64,000 bases of DNA, taken from JANQOH01 sp965243325 (lineage in GTDB: Bacteria > Pseudomonadota > Alphaproteobacteria > UBA7887). The notes below the pieces were generated by a model. It was not told where the DNA came from. It saw only the letters and a program-made list of their open reading frames with translations, and did not search any database. Positions 17,783 through 27,300 of the stretch are shown here, piece after piece. The stretch is taken from positions 1,612,001-1,676,000 of the forward strand of contig CBDEUQ010000003.1 of NCBI GenBank assembly GCA_965243325.1. Reading direction: 5' to 3'. Made by a program: the position numbers and the translations under genes. Position 1 is the stretch's first letter. The number at the start of each line of letters is the position of its first letter.

Positions 17783-19105
17783 ATGGAATTCAACTTCCTG
17801 AGCCATTTCAAAGACTTCGAGGGAGGGCGCGTCAACCCCGCTGATCCCTACCAGTCGGGGACGGCGTATTTCCGCTCCGGCGGCGTCGGCCGCAAGGTGC
17901 GGGAGCGCATGGCCGACATGGCCGGCAAGTCGGAACTGCCGCGGCGCGAGTTCTTCAAGTCGGCGCTCGGCTTCAGCGGCGCCATGCTCGCGGTCAACGC
18001 CGTCACCGGCATGAAGTTCTTCAACGTCTCGGACGTCGAGGCGAAGGAGGTGGCGGCGCTCGACGAGGTGGCCGGCACCATCCGCGACAAGATGGGCTTC
18101 GTCATCGACATGCACAGCCATGTCTGCACGCGGCCCGAAGGCTACGTCGTGGGCGAGAACACCACGCCGCAGGGCATGTGGTTCGTCGACCTGCTCGACG
18201 GCCTCGGCAAGGCGATGGGACTGGAGAACGGCACGTCGGACATGAACGTCGAGAACTTCGGCAAGCTGATCCTCGAGGGCAGCGACACCGACGTTGCGGT
18301 GTTCAACCCGTTCGGCTTCCGCGAGGACTACGGCGGACGCGACATGGTGCCGATCGAGTACCAGGCCCAGGTCAAGGAGCGCTGGCCCTCGCAGACGATC
18401 ATGATGGGCGGCGGCCTGACGCCGAACCAGGGTGTCTCCGAGACCCTGGAGCGCCTCGACATGTTCGTCAGCGACTACAACATCTCGGGCCTCAAGCTCT
18501 ATACCTTCGATTCGACGGACCAGAAGGGCTGGTGGTTCGACGACGAGGAACGCGCCTACCCGATCTGGGAACGGTGTCGCGAGCTCGGCATCAAGAACAT
18601 CGGCTGCCACAAGGGCATCCCGTTCGGTCAGTTCATGGCGCGCTACGCCCACGTCGAGGACTTCGACAAGGCGTGCGATGACTTCCTCGACCTCAACTTC
18701 ATCGCGTTCCACTCGGCGTGGCCGTATCACTCCGAACTCGCAGCGCTGAAGGGCTTCAAGCCACAGCGCAACAATCTCTACTGCGAGATCGGCTCAACCT
18801 TCGCCGCGACCGTGTCCAGCCGGCCGATCGAGTGCGCGCACGTGCTCGGTACGCTGGTGCGCGACCTCGGACCGGACTACGTGATGTGGGGGACCGACTC
18901 GGTGCTGTGGGGCAACCCGCAGTGGCAGATCGAGGCGTTCCGCCGCTTCCAGATTCCGGACGAGCTGATCGAGGGCCACGGCTATCCGCAGCTGACCGAC
19001 GAGATCAAGGCCAAGATTCTCGGCGGCAACGCGGCGCGCATGTGGGGCCTGAAGACGGCGATGAACGATCGGGGCCGCGAGGCGCCGTTCGTCGACTTCG
19101 GCTGA
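17783..19105 (+). CDS. Amidohydrolase-2-family metal hydrolase with twin-arginine-like segment
   Basis: A 440-residue TIM-barrel protein. The metal motif DMHSHV follows at about residue 117, further His are in GCHKGIPFG and AFHSAWPYHSE, and the late Asp is in MWGTDSVLWGN. Residues 54-76 (RREFFKSALGFSGAMLAVNA) look like a Tat signal, but about 50 charged residues precede it. Export or membrane anchoring is therefore uncertain. GGAGGAGAGG lies just before ATG 17783. An FmdB zinc-ribbon gene follows after a hairpin. Family members act as decarboxylases or hydrolases on carboxylated substrates; the substrate here is unknown. Confidence 0.85.
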   Translation: MEFNFLSHFKDFEGGRVNPADPYQSGTAYFRSGGVGRKVRERMADMAGKSELPRREFFKSALGFSGAMLAVNAVTGMKFFNVSDVEAKEVAALDEVAGTIRDKMGFVIDMHSHVCTRPEGYVVGENTTPQGMWFVDLLDGLGKAMGLENGTSDMNVENFGKLILEGSDTDVAVFNPFGFREDYGGRDMVPIEYQAQVKERWPSQTIMMGGGLTPNQGVSETLERLDMFVSDYNISGLKLYTFDSTDQKGWWFDDEERAYPIWERCRELGIKNIGCHKGIPFGQFMARYAHVEDFDKACDDFLDLNFIAFHSAWPYHSELAALKGFKPQRNNLYCEIGSTFAATVSSRPIECAHVLGTLVRDLGPDYVMWGTDSVLWGNPQWQIEAFRRFQIPDELIEGHGYPQLTDEIKAKILGGNAARMWGLKTAMNDRGREAPFVDFG

Positions 19106-19125
19106 GCCGAAACGTCGAGACGAGG

Positions 19126-19150
19126 GGGCGGCCGGCGGTGTCGGCCGCCC
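19126..19150 (+). terminator. Rho-independent-type hairpin after amidohydrolase
   Basis: A nine-base perfect stem GGGCGGCCG/CGGCCGCCC with a 7-base loop, followed by TCTTTCCTTC. It starts 20 bases after the amidohydrolase stop. The downstream fmdB gene may thus depend on read-through. Confidence 0.6.
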
Positions 19151-19184
19151 TCTTTCCTTCATCCAGTCAGAGGATGCCGAGGCG

Positions 19185-19472
19185 ATGCCGACGTACGAAT
19201 ATCGCTGCGAACCGTGCAAGACGATCTACCGGACTATGCACGGCATGAACGAGAAGCCGGCCTACCACTGCCCGGTATGCAAGGCGCCCATCGAGCGCAT
19301 GATCTCGGCGCCGCACCTGAGCCTCGGCGGCTACCGAAGCCCGACCGAGGCGAAGTACGCCAAGCTGTCGGACCGCGACGAGATCGCGCGCGAGAAGGCG
19401 CTGCAAGAGGATTATCTCAAGGTCTGGCTGCCGCCGGAGGTCAAGCACAGCCCCTGGGACCACGATCACTGA
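19185..19472 (+). CDS. FmdB-family zinc-ribbon protein
   Basis: A 95-residue protein beginning MPTYEYRC, the hallmark of the FmdB/CxxC putative regulatory family. Four cysteines, C8, C11, C29 and C32, form the zinc ribbon. The C-terminal half is charged, helical and ends in HDH. Genes of this family often sit beside amidohydrolase or amidase genes (fmdB was first noted in a formamidase operon). Here it follows the amidohydrolase by 79 bases. Its molecular role is not established. Confidence 0.85.
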   Translation: MPTYEYRCEPCKTIYRTMHGMNEKPAYHCPVCKAPIERMISAPHLSLGGYRSPTEAKYAKLSDRDEIAREKALQEDYLKVWLPPEVKHSPWDHDH

Positions 19473-19481
19473 CCGTGCGAA

Positions 19482-19506
19482 CCGGCCGCCGCCGGGCGGC
19501 GGCCGG
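19482..19506. terminator. GC hairpin between convergent fmdB and phyH
   Basis: CCGGCCGCCGCC and GGCGGCGGCCGG form a near-perfect 11-bp stem in the 36-base gap between the two stops. There is no T-run. It is probably a shared end for both transcripts. Confidence 0.45.
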
Positions 19507-19508
19507 GC

Positions 19509-20651
19509 TCAGATGAAGAGATCGACGAGGTTGTAGTCCTTCATGTCCGCGCGCGCCCGTTCGTCCCAGCGGCAGGCGTCCGGCGCGCCGAGCGGCCGGT
19601 AGTCGAACGGAGTCTCGTCGGGGAAGCGTTGGCGGCGGGCGTCGATGGCGTAGCCGATGACGCGCGACCGCCGGGCGACGAGCGCCTCGTCGTAGACCAT
19701 CCGCTCGTTCTCGAAGGACCGGGTCTCCACGTTCAGCACCGATTTGCGGCGGTGGAAGCCGAAATTGACCGTCACGCGCCAATCCGGGCTCGTGTTCGCG
19801 AACGAGCCGTGCACCAGTTGCCGGCTGGTGATCGCCACGTCCCCCGGCGCGCAGATCAGCGGCACCGCGCCCGGGATGCGCTCGGCTTCGCCTTCGACGA
19901 GCATCGAGCGGATGTCGACCTTGCCCAGCCTGTGGCTGCCGGGAACGATCCACAGCCCGTTCGCCGCGGTGGAGCCGTAGAGCTGCGCCATGAAGTTGAA
20001 CCCGTGGCTCCCCTCGTCCCAGTCCGGGCTGTTCCAGTGCGTCTGCCCGTCCTGATGCCACGCCACCGAGGCGCCGAGGCCCGGCTCCTTGATGAACAGC
20101 GCCTCGTTGAACGGCACGAAATCCTCGCCGTTGACCGCCGCCGCGACGGCCAGCAGGTCGGGATGGCCGTAGACGCGCAGGCAGGCCTCGGAAAACTGGA
20201 GGCTGCCGACGATGAGGAACACGACGTCGCGCGGGGCGCCCGCGGCCGCCTGGGGTTCGGTCATCTCCACCTGGTGGCGGCGGTTGCCGATCGCCGTGCC
20301 GCCCCACGGGTCGCCGAGGGGCTTTGCCCAGTAGAGGCACTTCGCGCGGTTGTCCGCCGCCAGCGCGGGGCGCCCCCTGGCGTCGGTCGCGGCGCCGGGC
20401 GCGGTGGGCAGACGGTCGCGGATATCGAGGAAATCCTTCTCGATGTCCGCCAGCTCGCCGGCGTCGAGGACTCCCTCGAACACGTAGAAGCCGCAGCGCG
20501 AATAGGCTTCGCGGATTCCGGCGTCGAGCGTGCCGTCGGCGGCGAAGCGGATCGGACCGCGGTTGCCGAGCGCCCGCGCGCGCTCTTCGCCGGCGCGGAG
20601 ATAGTCCTGCATCGCGCCTTCGTGCGCGCCGAAGTCGGCCGATCCGTCCAT
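19509..20651 (-). CDS. Phytanoyl-CoA dioxygenase (PhyH) family protein
   Basis: A 380-residue non-haem Fe(II)/2-oxoglutarate dioxygenase. The facial triad is His199-x-Asp201 (AWHQDGQTHW) and distal His281 (QLVHGSFANTS), with an Arg a few residues after for 2-oxoglutarate. GLWIVPGSHRLGK is typical PhyH. ATG 20651 is preferred because GGAGAAG lies just upstream; an in-frame ATG at 20834 would add 61 low-complexity residues. Bacterial members hydroxylate diverse small molecules; the substrate cannot be told. Confidence 0.85.
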   Translation of the reverse strand: MDGSADFGAHEGAMQDYLRAGEERARALGNRGPIRFAADGTLDAGIREAYSRCGFYVFEGVLDAGELADIEKDFLDIRDRLPTAPGAATDARGRPALAADNRAKCLYWAKPLGDPWGGTAIGNRRHQVEMTEPQAAAGAPRDVVFLIVGSLQFSEACLRVYGHPDLLAVAAAVNGEDFVPFNEALFIKEPGLGASVAWHQDGQTHWNSPDWDEGSHGFNFMAQLYGSTAANGLWIVPGSHRLGKVDIRSMLVEGEAERIPGAVPLICAPGDVAITSRQLVHGSFANTSPDWRVTVNFGFHRRKSVLNVETRSFENERMVYDEALVARRSRVIGYAIDARRQRFPDETPFDYRPLGAPDACRWDERARADMKDYNLVDLFI

Positions 20652-20686
20652 GTTCTTCTCCTTGATCGCCGCGAGGCCTCCGCCCG

Positions 20687-21001
20687 CTACCGGTCCGCGA
20701 TGAGCCGGTCGAGCTTCCCGTCCATGTCCCGGAGCCGCTCCTCGACCGCGCCAAGCCGCTCCTCGACCCGGACGAGGCGTTCGGTATTCTCGTCGACCCG
20801 GTCGCCGGTTGCGTCGATGCGGCCGGAGAGCCACACCGTCGAGGCGATGGAGACCGCGACGATCAGGCCGAGCGCCCAGCGGACGATCGTGGTGTCCGGC
20901 CTGTCGCCCCTGGCGTCCTCAATGGCACCGGCGACGATCTCGGCCGTACGGCGTTCCATTCCCGCCTGCTCGAGGGCACGCGCCGTGTCGATCGTCCTCA
21001 T
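20687..21001 (-). CDS. Small membrane coiled-coil protein (DUF1640-like)
   Basis: A 104-residue protein. Residues 3-30 (TIDTARALEQAGMERRTAEI) resemble the start of DUF1640/CCDC90-type proteins. One transmembrane helix spans about 41-59 (WALGLIVAVSIASTVWL). The C-terminal 45 residues have heptad-like Val/Leu spacing (ENTERLVRVEERLGAVEERL) and should form a coiled coil. Function is unknown. The IS copy at 21053 lies 51 bases upstream of the start and may have displaced the original promoter. Confidence 0.6.
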   Translation of the reverse strand: MRTIDTARALEQAGMERRTAEIVAGAIEDARGDRPDTTIVRWALGLIVAVSIASTVWLSGRIDATGDRVDENTERLVRVEERLGAVEERLRDMDGKLDRLIADR

Positions 21002-21052
21002 GACGGCACCCTAGCATACCGCGGGTTCGGCTGTCGTCTCCGCCGGCGGACG

Positions 21053-22332
21053 GGTAACGTCAAGAGTTATGTGTCAGGGAGACGGGGGTGCTGATTCCCT
21101 GAGACTTGTTTTCGTGGATGAATACCGCGTAGAGGACGCGGTCCATTGAGGTCCGGTCCTGGAAGGTTCCCATGGGCCGGGTTCGTCTGCGGACCTCCCG
21201 GAACCTTCGTTCGATGGCGTTGGTGGTCCTGACCCGCTTTCGCTCATCGAGGGTCCGGTAGCGGAAGCAGGTGAGCAGCTCGTCGAGATCGCTGCGCAGG
21301 CAGGCGACGGCCTTGGGGTAGGTGCTTTGCCAGCGGTCGGCGAAGCGTCGGGCGGCGCTCTGGGCCTTGCGGCGGCTCTTTGCATTCATGACGGCGTGGA
21401 CATCGGCCTTGACGGCCTCCTGGTCGGCCTTGCGGACCTTGTTGAGGATGTTGCGCATCTTGTGCGCCCAGCACCTCTGAACCGGGATGCCGGGATAGAC
21501 GAACGGCAAGGCAGCCAGCAGGCCCTTGCCGCCATCGACGCAGATCATCTCAAGGCCTTCGCCGGTGAGCCCGCGGTGGTACAGCCGGTTGAGGAACACT
21601 TCCCACTCGCGGGCGCCTTCGCTGACGGCGAGATGGAAGTCGATGATCTCCTTCTTGCCGTCGGGGCGGATGCCGAGCGCCACCAGGACCGGCCTCCTGA
21701 GCGCGCCGGCGCCGGTCTTGCGGGCCAGCACCACGCCGTCGAGCATCAGCGCCTTGTAGGCGTTCTTCAGCGGCCTGCGGTGGAAGGCCTCGACCGCCAT
21801 GTCGAGCGTCTTGGAGACCCGGCTCACCGTCGCGGCCGAGACCGGGCGCCCGAGCAGGGCCAGCAGGACCTCGCCCACCTTGCGCGTCGAAAGCCCCAGC
21901 ACGAAGCCGGCCAGGATGGCACGGTCGATCTCCGGCGCGCGCCTTGCGTAGCTCTTCACAACCCCGGTCGGGCAGAAGTGCCGGGTGCGCGGCACGTTGA
22001 GCTCGATGTCGCCGAGCTCGCTCAGCAGGCAGCGGCGGTAGGTCCCGTTGCGCCGGTCGCGCATCGCGCCGGCGTCGAGGTTGTCGAGCCAGCGATCCAC
22101 CGCCTCGGCCATCCGGCCCTCGATGATCTCGGCCAGCGCCTGGCGGCCGAGCGGGCGGTAGCCCTCGCCCCAGTCCAGTCCGCCTGCCTGCATCTCCTTC
22201 ACCACCTCAAAGGCCTGGGGTAGGCTCATGATCGTCGCAGCTTGCTGGGACATGCGGGGTGCTCCTGTTTGTGGTTGTCGTCACCACAGGGAGTACCCCC
22301 TTCCCACCTGACACATAAATTCTTACGTCACC
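21053..22332 (-). mobile_element. IS256-family insertion sequence, copy 1
   Basis: A 1280-bp element with imperfect terminal inverted repeats (about 20 of 25 bases match; ends GGTGACGT and GGTAACGT). It is flanked by the 8-base duplication GGCGGACG at 21045-21052 and 22333-22340. It carries one transposase gene on the minus strand. It sits between the starts of the divergent DUF1640-like and alkA genes. The same element recurs at 34147, 48353 and 63307, in the opposite orientation. Confidence 0.97.
21060..22253 (-). CDS. IS256-family transposase (copy 1)
   Basis: A 397-residue DDE mutator-type transposase. The catalytic acidic residues are likely D172 (LMLDGVVL), D240 (CVDGGKG) and E348 (TTNAIERRF). 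The family signature CWAHKMRNIL, with Cys261 and His264, follows the second Asp. CAGGAGC precedes the ATG. The frame is intact, so it should be active. The protein is identical in copies 2 and 3. Confidence 0.97.
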   Translation of the reverse strand: MSQQAATIMSLPQAFEVVKEMQAGGLDWGEGYRPLGRQALAEIIEGRMAEAVDRWLDNLDAGAMRDRRNGTYRRCLLSELGDIELNVPRTRHFCPTGVVKSYARRAPEIDRAILAGFVLGLSTRKVGEVLLALLGRPVSAATVSRVSKTLDMAVEAFHRRPLKNAYKALMLDGVVLARKTGAGALRRPVLVALGIRPDGKKEIIDFHLAVSEGAREWEVFLNRLYHRGLTGEGLEMICVDGGKGLLAALPFVYPGIPVQRCWAHKMRNILNKVRKADQEAVKADVHAVMNAKSRRKAQSAARRFADRWQSTYPKAVACLRSDLDELLTCFRYRTLDERKRVRTTNAIERRFREVRRRTRPMGTFQDRTSMDRVLYAVFIHENKSQGISTPVSLTHNS

Positions 22333-22416
22333 GGCGGACGCCGCTGTCCCGACAATATCCGATGCTCCGGACAGTACCCGCTTGCCGTCGGCGGCCGGCG
22401 CTGGCATGAAGCCGCC

Positions 22417-23067
22417 GTGTCGTCGAAACACCTGATCGAGCCCGAGGCGCCGCCGGCACCGTACTGGAACGAGGCGCGACAGACGCTCGCCGCGGCCGAC
22501 CCGGTGCTCGCGAACATCATCGAGGCCGCGGGCGGCGCCGTGCTGCGGCCGCGGCGCGACGCCTTCCACTCGCTGGCGCGCTCGATCGTCGGCCAGCAGA
22601 TTTCGGTCGCGGCGGCGGAATCGGTCTGGCAGAAGCTCACGGCCCGCTGCGGCGGCGTCACCGCCGCCGCGCTCGCCAGCCGGAGCGAGGACGAGCTCCG
22701 CGGCTGCGGCCTGTCGCGCCAGAAGGCGCGCTATCTGGCGAGCCTCGCGGCCCACTTCGCGGACGGCACCATCGACCCGACGGGCCTCGGCGCGCTCGAC
22801 GACGAGGCGGTGATCGCGAGGCTGTGCACGGTCAAGGGGATCGGCCGCTGGACCGCGGAGATGTTCCTGATCTTCCACATGCTCAGGCCCGACGTGCTGC
22901 CGGTCGCCGACATCGGGGTGCAGCGCGCCATCGCCAACCGGTACGCGGGCGGCGAACGGCAGACCGCGGACGCCATGCGCGCGATCGCCGAGCCGTGGCG
23001 GCCGTGGCGGTCGGTTGCCGTGTGGTATCTGTGGCGCAGTCTCGATGCCGTTCCCGTCGAATACTGA
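22417..23067 (+). CDS. alkA: DNA-3-methyladenine glycosylase II (HhH-GPD family)
   Basis: A 216-residue base-excision repair glycosylase that removes alkylated purines. The helix-hairpin-helix lies around residues 135-150 (TVKGIGRWTAEMF) and the catalytic Asp is D165 in LPVADIGVQ. QQISVAAAESVW (60-71) is typical of AlkA/MagIII. It starts with GTG at 22417; the nearby ATG 22406 is out of frame. It lacks the N-terminal Ada-like lobe of E. coli AlkA, as do most short family members. The right flank of IS copy 1 lies 84 bases upstream, so its promoter may be altered. Confidence 0.88.
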   Translation: MSSKHLIEPEAPPAPYWNEARQTLAAADPVLANIIEAAGGAVLRPRRDAFHSLARSIVGQQISVAAAESVWQKLTARCGGVTAAALASRSEDELRGCGLSRQKARYLASLAAHFADGTIDPTGLGALDDEAVIARLCTVKGIGRWTAEMFLIFHMLRPDVLPVADIGVQRAIANRYAGGERQTADAMRAIAEPWRPWRSVAVWYLWRSLDAVPVEY

Positions 23068-23079
23068 CCGCCGCCGCGA

Positions 23080-23109
23080 TTGCCGGTTCGATCGGGGTTT
23101 TGATATAGT
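23080..23109 (+). promoter_or_regulatory. Candidate promoter of the RND efflux operon
   Basis: TTGCCG at 23080-23085 and TATAGT at 23104-23109 with an 18-base spacer, about 70 bases before the fusion-protein start. No operator or adjacent regulator gene was recognised. Confidence 0.45.
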
Positions 23110-23182
23110 CCGCGCGCTTGCGGGGGCGCTGCGGTCGCTCGGCGATGCAGCCCGCCACGGTTCTAGGGAAGAAGGCAGTCCG

Positions 23183-24331
23183 ATGCGCGAACCGATGCGA
23201 CCGTCGGCGGCGACGGTTTTGGCGGCGGCCGTTCTCGCCGCCACGGGCGCCGCGGCCCAGGGGCCGCCGTCGATGGTCGGCGTCGACGAAGTGCGTCACG
23301 AACCCCTGGCCCAGACGCAGCCCGTGCTCGGACGGTTCGTCGCGCGCCAGGGCGGCGAAGTGGCGGCGCGGACCGCCGGGCCGGTCACCGAGATCCGCGT
23401 CGATGCCGGGGACCGGGTCGTGGCGGGCGACGTGCTGGCGGTGCTCGATCTCGACCGCCTGCGGTTGCAGCGCGACCTGGCCGCGGCCAGCGCGCGCGAG
23501 ACCGAGGCCCTGGTCGAGTCGGCAAAGGCCCAGCTCGCAAAGCGCCGCCAGGCGCTCGAACGCCTGGCGGGCATCCGCGAATCTGCGGCGTTCAGCCAGG
23601 CGCGCTACGACGACGCCGTGCAGGATGCGGCGATCGCCGAGAGCGACGTCGCCGCCGCCGCCGCCGCTCTCGCGCGGGTGCGCGCCCGGCTGCGGCTGGC
23701 CGAGGACGAGTTGGCCGACGGCGAGGTCACGGCGCCTTACGACGGGGTCGTCACCACGCGCCACACCGAGATCGGTGCCTGGGTCGACCTCGGCGCCCCC
23801 GTGGTGACGCTGCTGAACGAGAACGATCTCGAGATCGAAGCCGACGTCCCGTACAACCGGATCGCCGGTCTGCAACCGGGGACTCCGGTGACGGTGGCGC
23901 TCGCCGACGGGACGCCGCACGCCGCCGCCGTGCGCGCCGTCGGCGCCGAGCAGAACGCCCTGACGCAGACCCGCCGCGTCCGCTTCACGCCCGAGATCGA
24001 GGGTGCGTCGGTGGCCAACGCGGCCGGCGAGTCGGTATCGGTGAATCTCCCGCTCGGCGCGCCGCGGCAGGTGGTAAGCGTCCACAAGGACGCCATATTG
24101 AAGCGGCAGGGCCTGTCGCTGGTGTACATCGTCAGCGCGGAAGGCACCGCCGAGATACGCCCCGTCGAACTTGGCGAGGCGGTGGGGCCGCGTTTCGAGG
24201 TCCTCGGCGGCGTGATGGCGGGCGACATCGTCGTCGTCCGCGGCAACGAACGCCTGCGGCCGGGGCAGGCGGTGCAAGTCGGCGAGCCCGAGACGGCGGC
24301 GGCCGACGCAGGGGAAGGCGAGGACGGATGA
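23183..24331 (+). CDS. RND efflux periplasmic adaptor (membrane fusion protein)
   Basis: A 382-residue HlyD/AcrA-type adaptor. Signal sequence to about residue 26 (VLAAAVLAATGAAAQ). The lipoyl half-motifs are GRFVARQGGEVAARTAGPVT and VTAPYDGVVTTRHTEIG, with a helical hairpin between them (about residues 95-170), then beta-barrel and membrane-proximal domains. There is no lipobox Cys. The start at 23183 gives the signal peptide. The stop overlaps the pump start by four bases (ATGA), so the two are translationally coupled. The outer-membrane partner is not in the operon; a TolC-family gene lies at 40486. Confidence 0.9.
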   Translation: MREPMRPSAATVLAAAVLAATGAAAQGPPSMVGVDEVRHEPLAQTQPVLGRFVARQGGEVAARTAGPVTEIRVDAGDRVVAGDVLAVLDLDRLRLQRDLAAASARETEALVESAKAQLAKRRQALERLAGIRESAAFSQARYDDAVQDAAIAESDVAAAAAALARVRARLRLAEDELADGEVTAPYDGVVTTRHTEIGAWVDLGAPVVTLLNENDLEIEADVPYNRIAGLQPGTPVTVALADGTPHAAAVRAVGAEQNALTQTRRVRFTPEIEGASVANAAGESVSVNLPLGAPRQVVSVHKDAILKRQGLSLVYIVSAEGTAEIRPVELGEAVGPRFEVLGGVMAGDIVVVRGNERLRPGQAVQVGEPETAAADAGEGEDG

Positions 24332-27300
24332 ATCTCATACGGGGCGCAATCCAGCGGCCCATCGCGGTGCTCGCCGCGGTGCTGATGGTCATCATTTTCG
24401 GCTTGCTCGCGTTGCAGCGCATTCCGATTCAACTGGCCCCGGACGTGAACAAGCCGGTCATCACGATCCGCACGTACTGGCCCGGCGGCTCGCCCTACGA
24501 GATCGAGCGGGAGGTCCTCAACCGCCAGGAGGAGAAGCTCAAGGGCATCGAGGGGCTGGCCGAGACCGAGGGCACGGCGCAGGACGGCCGGGCCGAGATC
24601 AAGCTGACGTTCGAGCTCGGCACCAACATGGACCGCGCCGTCCTGCTGGTCGCCAACCGCCTCGATCAGGTCGAGGAGTACCCGGCGGAAGCGCTGCGGC
24701 CGAGCATCTCGACCACCGGCCTCGGCGACAACCCGATCGCCTGGTTCATCGTCACCCGCACGCCCGGGAACGAGCGGCCCATCGAGTCCTACGGCGACTT
24801 CCTCGAGGACGTCGTCCAGGAGCGACTGGAACGCGTGCGCGGCGTCGCCGCCACCAACGTCTACGGCGGCAGCGAACGCGAGATGCGGATCATCATCGAT
24901 CCCGATCTCATGGCCCTGTACGGCCTCACGGTGACGGACGTGGTCGGCGCGCTGCGCGCCGCCAACGCGTCGGTGTCGGCGGGCGACGTGGACGAGGGCA
25001 AGCGTCGCTACGTGGTCCGCGCCGAGGGCGAATTCGGGGCCGTCGACGACGTGCGGAAAGTCGTTCTGACGAGCGACGAAAGCAGCACCACCGGGCGCAT
25101 CGGCCGCGTCACCGTCGGCGACATCGCGGACGTCCGTTTCGACTACAAGGAACCGCGCGCCAGCATCCGCTTCCTCTCCGAGGACTCGCTCGCGGTCAAC
25201 GCCGTGCGCAGCAACGGCGCCAACGTCATCGAAACAATGGAGGGGATCTACGAGGCCGCGCGGGAGCTGAGCGAGACGGCAATGCCCGAGGCGGGACTGG
25301 TCCTGCGCCAGGTCTACGACGAGACGATCTACATCAAGTCGTCGATCTCGCTGGTGCGGCAGAACATCTGGTTCGGCGGCACCCTCGCCGCGATCATCCT
25401 CCTGATCTTCCTGCGCTCGGCGCGGGCGACGCTGGTGGTCTCGATGGCCATTCCGATCTCGGTCGTCGCCGCCTTCGTCGCCATGGCGGCGATGGGCCGC
25501 TCAATCAACGTCATTTCGCTTGCCGGGATCGCCTTCGCCGTCGGCATGGTGGTCGACGCGGCCATCGTCGTTCTAGAAAACATCTATCGGCACCGCGAGC
25601 AGGGGCTGGTGCCGATGGAGGCGGCGTACAAGGGCACCAAGCAGGTGTGGAGCGCCGTCATGGTCTCGGCGCTGACGACGGTGCTGGTGTTCATCCCCAT
25701 TCTCATCATGGAGCTGGAGGCCGGGCAGCTCTTCCGCGACATCGCGGTCGCGATCTCGATCGCCGTGCTGGCGTCGCTGGCGGTGTCGGTCACCGTCATT
25801 CCGGCGCTGTCGAAGGTGTTGCTGCAGCGGGCGAACGTTGCCGAACACCGCTGGGTGCTGCCGGTGATCGACCACGTCGCCCGCTTCGTCGCCGCGTTCG
25901 TGATGGGGTACGCGAGGACCGTCATCCGCTCGCGGCCGCTCGCCATGGCGTGCGTCTGCGTGCTCGTGATCGGCACCGGTCTGGTGAGCTGGCAGCTCCT
26001 GCCCAAGCTCGAATACCTGCCGGCGGGCAACCGCAACCTGATCTTCGGGATCATGATCCCGCCTCCGGGCTACAATCTCGACACGATGACCGAGATCGGC
26101 CGCCGGGTGGAGAACCGGGTCCGCCACCTCTGGGGCAGCGAGACCGGGCCCGAGCCCGAGCCGGGCGGTCCGCCGAAGATCCGCAACTACTTCTTCGTCG
26201 CCTTCCCGTCGCGCACCATCTTCGGGGCCGGCACCTACGAAGAGACGGCCGACCGGGTGTCGGAACTGATTCCGGTGCTGCAGCAATCGCTGATCGGCGA
26301 GCCGGGAACGATCGGCTTCTTCACGCAGCCGAGCCTGTTCGACCGCGACATCACCGGCGGCCGGTCGATCAAGCTCGACATCTCCGGCCCCGATCTCGAA
26401 GACGTCGTGCTCACCGCGCAGAGCGCGTTCGGCCTCACCATGGCCGCGCTGCCGCCGGCGAACGGCAACCAGGTCAGGCCGATTCCCGGAATCGAGCTCG
26501 GCTCTCCCGAGGTGCGTGTCACGCCCGACCGCGTGCGCCTCGCCGACAACGGCGTTTCGGCCCGAGCGCTGGGGCTGAGCATCGACGCCTTCAACGACGG
26601 CCTGCGCGTCGACGAGATCACCATCGACGGGCGCCGCACGGATCTCACCCTGCGCGGCCCGGAGGACAAGATCGACCGCACGCAGGGCATCAACAATCTG
26701 CCCGTCGTCACCGCGAGCGGTCGCATCGTGCCGGTGCAGATGCTTGCCGACGTGCAGATCACCTCCGGCCCGACGGAGATCCGCCACCTCGAACGCGAGC
26801 GCACCATCACGCTGGTGATCGGCCCGGCGGCGGGGATCCCGCTGGAGGAGGCGATCGAGATCGTTCAGACACAGGTCATCGAAAAGCTGGAGGCGGGCGG
26901 GCTGGCCCCCGGAGTGCGCCTGCGCATGTCCGGCTCCGCGGCGCAGCTCGACGTGACGTTCGACGCCATGGTGACGAATTTGCTGGTCGCCGTCGTCATC
27001 GTCTATCTGTTGATGGCGGTTCTGTTCGAGAGCTTTCTCTATCCCTTCATCATCATGCTTTCGGTGCCGCTGGCCACCGCCGGCGGGATGCTCGGACTGT
27101 CGGTGCTCAACACCTATCTCGCCGCGTCCGGCAAGATTCAGCCGATGGACATGCTGACGATGCTGGGCTTCATCATCCTCGTCGGGATCGTGGTCAACAA
27201 CGCGATTCTGCTCGTCGACCAGACGCTCAAGCACATCCGCGACGAGGGCATGGCCACCGACACCGCCATTCTCGAGGCGACGCGCAACCGTCTGCGGCCG

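Noticed and set aside
21327..22223. 298-codon frame antisense to the transposase, repeated in every IS copy
   Set aside because: It recurs only because the IS recurs; composition is shadow-like and no ribosome site or family is seen.
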